A DNA stretch of 9,069 bases from Bacteroidota bacterium. Lineage in GTDB: Bacteria; Bacteroidota; Bacteroidia; UKL13-3. Below are positions 6,701 to 9,069 of this stretch, piece after piece (the stretch's first letter is position 1; each line of letters starts with the position of its first letter). The notes below the pieces were generated by a model, which made no database searches, was not told the origin of the DNA, and saw nothing but the letters and a program-made list of their open reading frames with translations. A program made the translations under genes and the position numbers. The stretch spans positions 1 through 9,069 of the forward strand of contig RDYC01000262.1 in assembly GCA_004293295.1 (NCBI GenBank), read 5' to 3'.

Positions 6701-7573
6701 TTAACCTGCACTCTGTGCAGCAGCACCACTTACAATTTCAGAAATTTCAGTAGTAATTGCAGCCTGACGGGCGCGGTTATACTCAACTTTTAAGCTTTTT
6801 AATAAATCTCCGGCATTTTCAGTTGCTTTATCCATGGCCACCATTCTGGCACCATGCTCTGATGCAAATGAATCCAATAATGCGCGGTAAAGTTTTGTTT
6901 TAAGAATGCGTGGTACCAATTCCTCTAGTATTTCACTATTAGATGGTTCAAAAATATAATCATTCTTTTTACCTTGTTGAGCGCCAATTTTATTTACATC
7001 TATTGGTAAAAAGGTTTCGTTAGTAAGAATTAACGTTGCGGCATTTTTAAATTGATTGAACACCAATTCAATTGCATCAAATTTACCTGTTGAATAGGCT
7101 TCTAATAAAAAACTGCCAATATTAAATCCTGCTTCTCCATTTAGGTTCAAAAAAGTATCTTTAAATGAATTATCAACTGTTACTTTAGTACGAGCAAAAA
7201 ACTCACTGCCTTTTTTACCTATGGGTAGCACGGTGATATTTTTACCTTGATACTTTTCTGTTACCAGCTTATTGGCAAGTTTAATTACACTACTGTTAAA
7301 ACCACCGCATAAGCCTCTATCACTGGTAATCACCACCAATAGCACATTTTTCACCTCTCGAGGAGCAAAATATACCCGTAACGAATCCACTTCAATATTA
7401 TCAGCAAGGTTACTCAATATGCCATTGAGTTTTTCGGCATATGGGCGCATTTGTGTAATGGCATTTTGTGCCCTACGCAATTTAGTAGCACTTACCAACT
7501 TCATGGCCTTGGTAATTTGCTGGGTAGATGTTACTGAAGTAATTCGTGTGCGAACTTCTTTTAAATTAGCCAT
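6701..7573 (-). CDS. atpG: F1Fo ATP synthase subunit gamma
   Basis: Complete gene of 290 residues, close to the usual 285-295 for the family, from ATG at 7571-7573 to TAA at 6701-6703. Gamma is the central rotor shaft of the F1 part: it couples rotation of the membrane c-ring to conformational change in the alpha3beta3 hexamer, on the cytoplasmic face of the inner membrane. Family marks are the N-terminal helix LKEVRTRITSVTSTQQITKA followed by MKLVSATKLRRAQ; the SDRGLCGGFN motif at 84-93; and the C-terminal helix with ITTEISEIVSGAAA from residue 273, which matches the gamma signature. The two terminal helices would form the coiled-coil axle. The gene follows atpA by 76 bases and is followed by a strong terminator, so it is the last gene of this operon. 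No Shine-Dalgarno sequence is seen; AT-rich sequence precedes the start, as is usual in Bacteroidota. Confidence 0.98.
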   Translation of the reverse strand: MANLKEVRTRITSVTSTQQITKAMKLVSATKLRRAQNAITQMRPYAEKLNGILSNLADNIEVDSLRVYFAPREVKNVLLVVITSDRGLCGGFNSSVIKLANKLVTEKYQGKNITVLPIGKKGSEFFARTKVTVDNSFKDTFLNLNGEAGFNIGSFLLEAYSTGKFDAIELVFNQFKNAATLILTNETFLPIDVNKIGAQQGKKNDYIFEPSNSEILEELVPRILKTKLYRALLDSFASEHGARMVAMDKATENAGDLLKSLKVEYNRARQAAITTEISEIVSGAAAQSAG

Positions 7574-7595
7574 ATTTATTTGGTTAATAGGTTAG

Positions 7596-7629
7596 TACCA
7601 ACTGGATAGTTATGACTATCCAATTGGTA
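7596..7629 (-). promoter_or_regulatory. Strong intergenic hairpin between atpA and atpG
   Basis: 15-base arms at 7596-7610 and 7615-7629 flank a 4-base loop (tatg in plus sense). All positions pair, except that 7602 against 7623 is C-A in plus-strand RNA and G-U in minus-strand RNA. The full 15-bp stem therefore exists in the atpA-atpG transcript. No U-tract follows, so it is not a typical terminator. It begins 20 bases after the atpA stop and ends 22 bases before the atpG ATG. A role in mRNA processing, stability or lower gamma expression relative to alpha is inference. Confidence 0.7.
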
Positions 7630-7649
7630 AATAAGCTATAAGTAGGTGC

Positions 7650-9069
7650 TTACGCACTATATTTTGCAGTTAATTCTTTTGCTACAGATTCCAATACTCC
7701 GGTAGCCTCATCGCTTAAGTTTCCTTTTTTCAGTTCGGCCAAAATATTGCTGTGTTTATTTTCCATGTATTGGTGGAATTCAGTTTCAAATTCACGCACC
7801 TTATCTACCGGAACTTTATTTAACAAACCTTTAGTACCTAAGTAAATGATGGCAACTTGTTTCTCTACCGATAAAGGCGAAAATTGGCCTTGTTTAAGGA
7901 TTTCCACGTTGCGTGCACCTTTTGACAATACAGCTTTGGTAGCGGCATCCAAATCAGAACCAAATTTAGAGAAAGCCTCTAACTCACGGTACTGTGCTTG
8001 GTCAAGTTTTAAGGTACCAGCCACTTTTTTCATGGATTTGATTTGGGCATTACCACCTACACGCGATACCGAGATACCTACGTTAATAGCCGGGCGCACA
8101 CCAGAGTTAAACAAGTTCGACTCCAAGAAAATCTGTCCGTCAGTAATAGAAATTACGTTTGTAGGAATATATGCTGATACGTCACCTGCTTGGGTTTCAA
8201 TAATTGGAAGTGCGGTTAATGAACCTCCTCCTTTTACCAAATGTTTAATAGAGGCAGGCACATCGTTCATGGTTTGTGCAATGCTATCGTTAGCAATAAT
8301 TTTTGCAGCTCTTTCCAGTAAGCGACTGTGTAGGTAAAATACGTCACCTGGATAAGCTTCACGTCCGGGAGGGCGTTTTAACAATAAGGATACTTCGCGG
8401 TAAGCAACAGCTTGTTTAGACAAATCATCATAAACAATTAAAGCTGGTCTACCGGTGTCGCGGAAAAACTCACCAATAGAAGCACCACCCATTGGGGCGA
8501 AAAATTGCATAGGCGCAGGATCAGAAGATGCAGCAGAAACCACCACCGTGTAAGGCATAGCGCCTCTTTCTTCTAACGTTTTAACCACCTGAGCAACTGT
8601 TGATGCTTTTTGACCAATAGCTACATAGATGCAATATACCGGTTTGCCGGCTTCGTAAAATTCTTTTTGGTTGATGATGGTATCAATACATACCGCAGTT
8701 TTACCTGTTTGACGGTCGCCAATAACCAACTCACGTTGTCCGCGTCCAATCGGAATCATTGCGTCAATCGCTTTAACCCCGGTTTGAAGAGGCTCTTTTA
8801 CCGGTTCACGAAAAATAACCCCAGGAGCTTTGCGCTCAAGTGGCATCTCGTATAAATCACCGGTTATTGGTCCTTTTCCATCAATAGGTTGTCCGAGGGT
8901 GTTTACCACACGACCTAACATTCCGTCTCCAACTTTGATGGAAGCAATGCGGCCTGTGCGTTTTACGGTATCTCCTTCTACTATAGAGTCAGATGAACCC
9001 AATAATACGGCACCAACGTTATCTTCTTCAAGGTTTAGTACAATGGCTTGAACACCATTTGCAAACTCT
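7650..9069 (-). CDS. atpA: F1Fo ATP synthase subunit alpha, N-terminus cut by window edge
   Basis: The frame is open to the right edge and ends with TAA at 7650-7652; 472 residues are visible. It starts mid-protein at EFANGVQAIVLNLEEDNVGA, within the N-terminal beta-barrel domain. Judged by the Walker A position in E. coli AtpA, about 50 residues are missing. Alpha forms the alpha3beta3 catalytic hexamer with beta and carries the non-catalytic nucleotide sites. Visible motifs: Walker A GDRQTGKT at visible residues 117-124 (bases 8697-8720), a Walker B-like strand ALIVYDD at about 209, PGDVFYLHSRLLERA, and the alpha/beta signature PAINVGISVS at about 326, followed by the arginine of SRVGG that lies at the catalytic interface. 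The C-terminal helical domain is complete. The typical Bacteroidota order is atpBEFHAG with atpD and atpC elsewhere; this fits the terminator after atpG, but the upstream genes lie outside the window. Confidence 0.98.
   Translation of the reverse strand, partial: EFANGVQAIVLNLEEDNVGAVLLGSSDSIVEGDTVKRTGRIASIKVGDGMLGRVVNTLGQPIDGKGPITGDLYEMPLERKAPGVIFREPVKEPLQTGVKAIDAMIPIGRGQRELVIGDRQTGKTAVCIDTIINQKEFYEAGKPVYCIYVAIGQKASTVAQVVKTLEERGAMPYTVVVSAASSDPAPMQFFAPMGGASIGEFFRDTGRPALIVYDDLSKQAVAYREVSLLLKRPPGREAYPGDVFYLHSRLLERAAKIIANDSIAQTMNDVPASIKHLVKGGGSLTALPIIETQAGDVSAYIPTNVISITDGQIFLESNLFNSGVRPAINVGISVSRVGGNAQIKSMKKVAGTLKLDQAQYRELEAFSKFGSDLDAATKAVLSKGARNVEILKQGQFSPLSVEKQVAIIYLGTKGLLNKVPVDKVREFETEFHQYMENKHSNILAELKKGNLSDEATGVLESVAKELTAKYSA

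Noticed and set aside
7846..8337. 163-codon plus-strand open frame opposite atpA
   Set aside because: It lies inside a highly conserved atpA sequence; its translation resembles no known family and is explained by low stop frequency in the antisense frame.
9000..9002. TTG at 9000-9002 as the start of atpA
   Set aside because: The frame stays open to the window edge, and the 22 codons before it (EFANGVQAIVLNLEEDNVGA and on) are conserved AtpA sequence, so the gene is truncated by the window.

Overview
The window looks like chromosomal DNA of a Bacteroidota bacterium. Two proteins end in type A C-terminal sorting domains of the type IX secretion system (T9SS), the base composition is AT-rich, start codons lack clear Shine-Dalgarno sequences, and the ATP synthase order atpA-atpG followed by a terminator is typical of that phylum. 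The genus cannot be read from this sequence. All five recognised genes lie on the minus strand, so the window reads from its right end to its left end.

Layout in transcription order: (1) atpA, cut by the right edge and lacking about 50 N-terminal residues; (2) a 76-base gap holding a strong 15-bp hairpin; (3) a complete atpG; (4) a clear intrinsic terminator closing the ATP synthase operon; (5) a 1373-residue secreted modular protein with a signal peptide, an N-terminal beta-sandwich-like module, four fibronectin-III-like repeats, two OB-fold-like repeats, an Ig/SusE-like domain and a T9SS sorting domain; (6) a 183-base gap with two hairpins; (7) a 424-residue secreted protein with YD-like beta repeats and a T9SS sorting domain; (8) a 121-base gap with a weak hairpin and a possible promoter; (9) the first 291 residues of a probable outer-membrane beta-barrel protein, cut by the left edge.

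The right third is housekeeping: the alpha and gamma subunits of F1Fo ATP synthase. The left two thirds encode envelope or surface proteins with no recognisable catalytic domain. They share an export route, but nothing in the sequence ties them into one pathway or ties them to the ATP synthase genes. I saw no RNA genes, CRISPR arrays, insertion sequences, defence genes or phage genes. I do not see evidence of a new multi-gene system. The most informative signals are the atpA-atpG intergenic hairpin, whose single non-Watson-Crick pair is a G-U wobble only in the coding-strand RNA, and the nested duplication history of the large surface protein.
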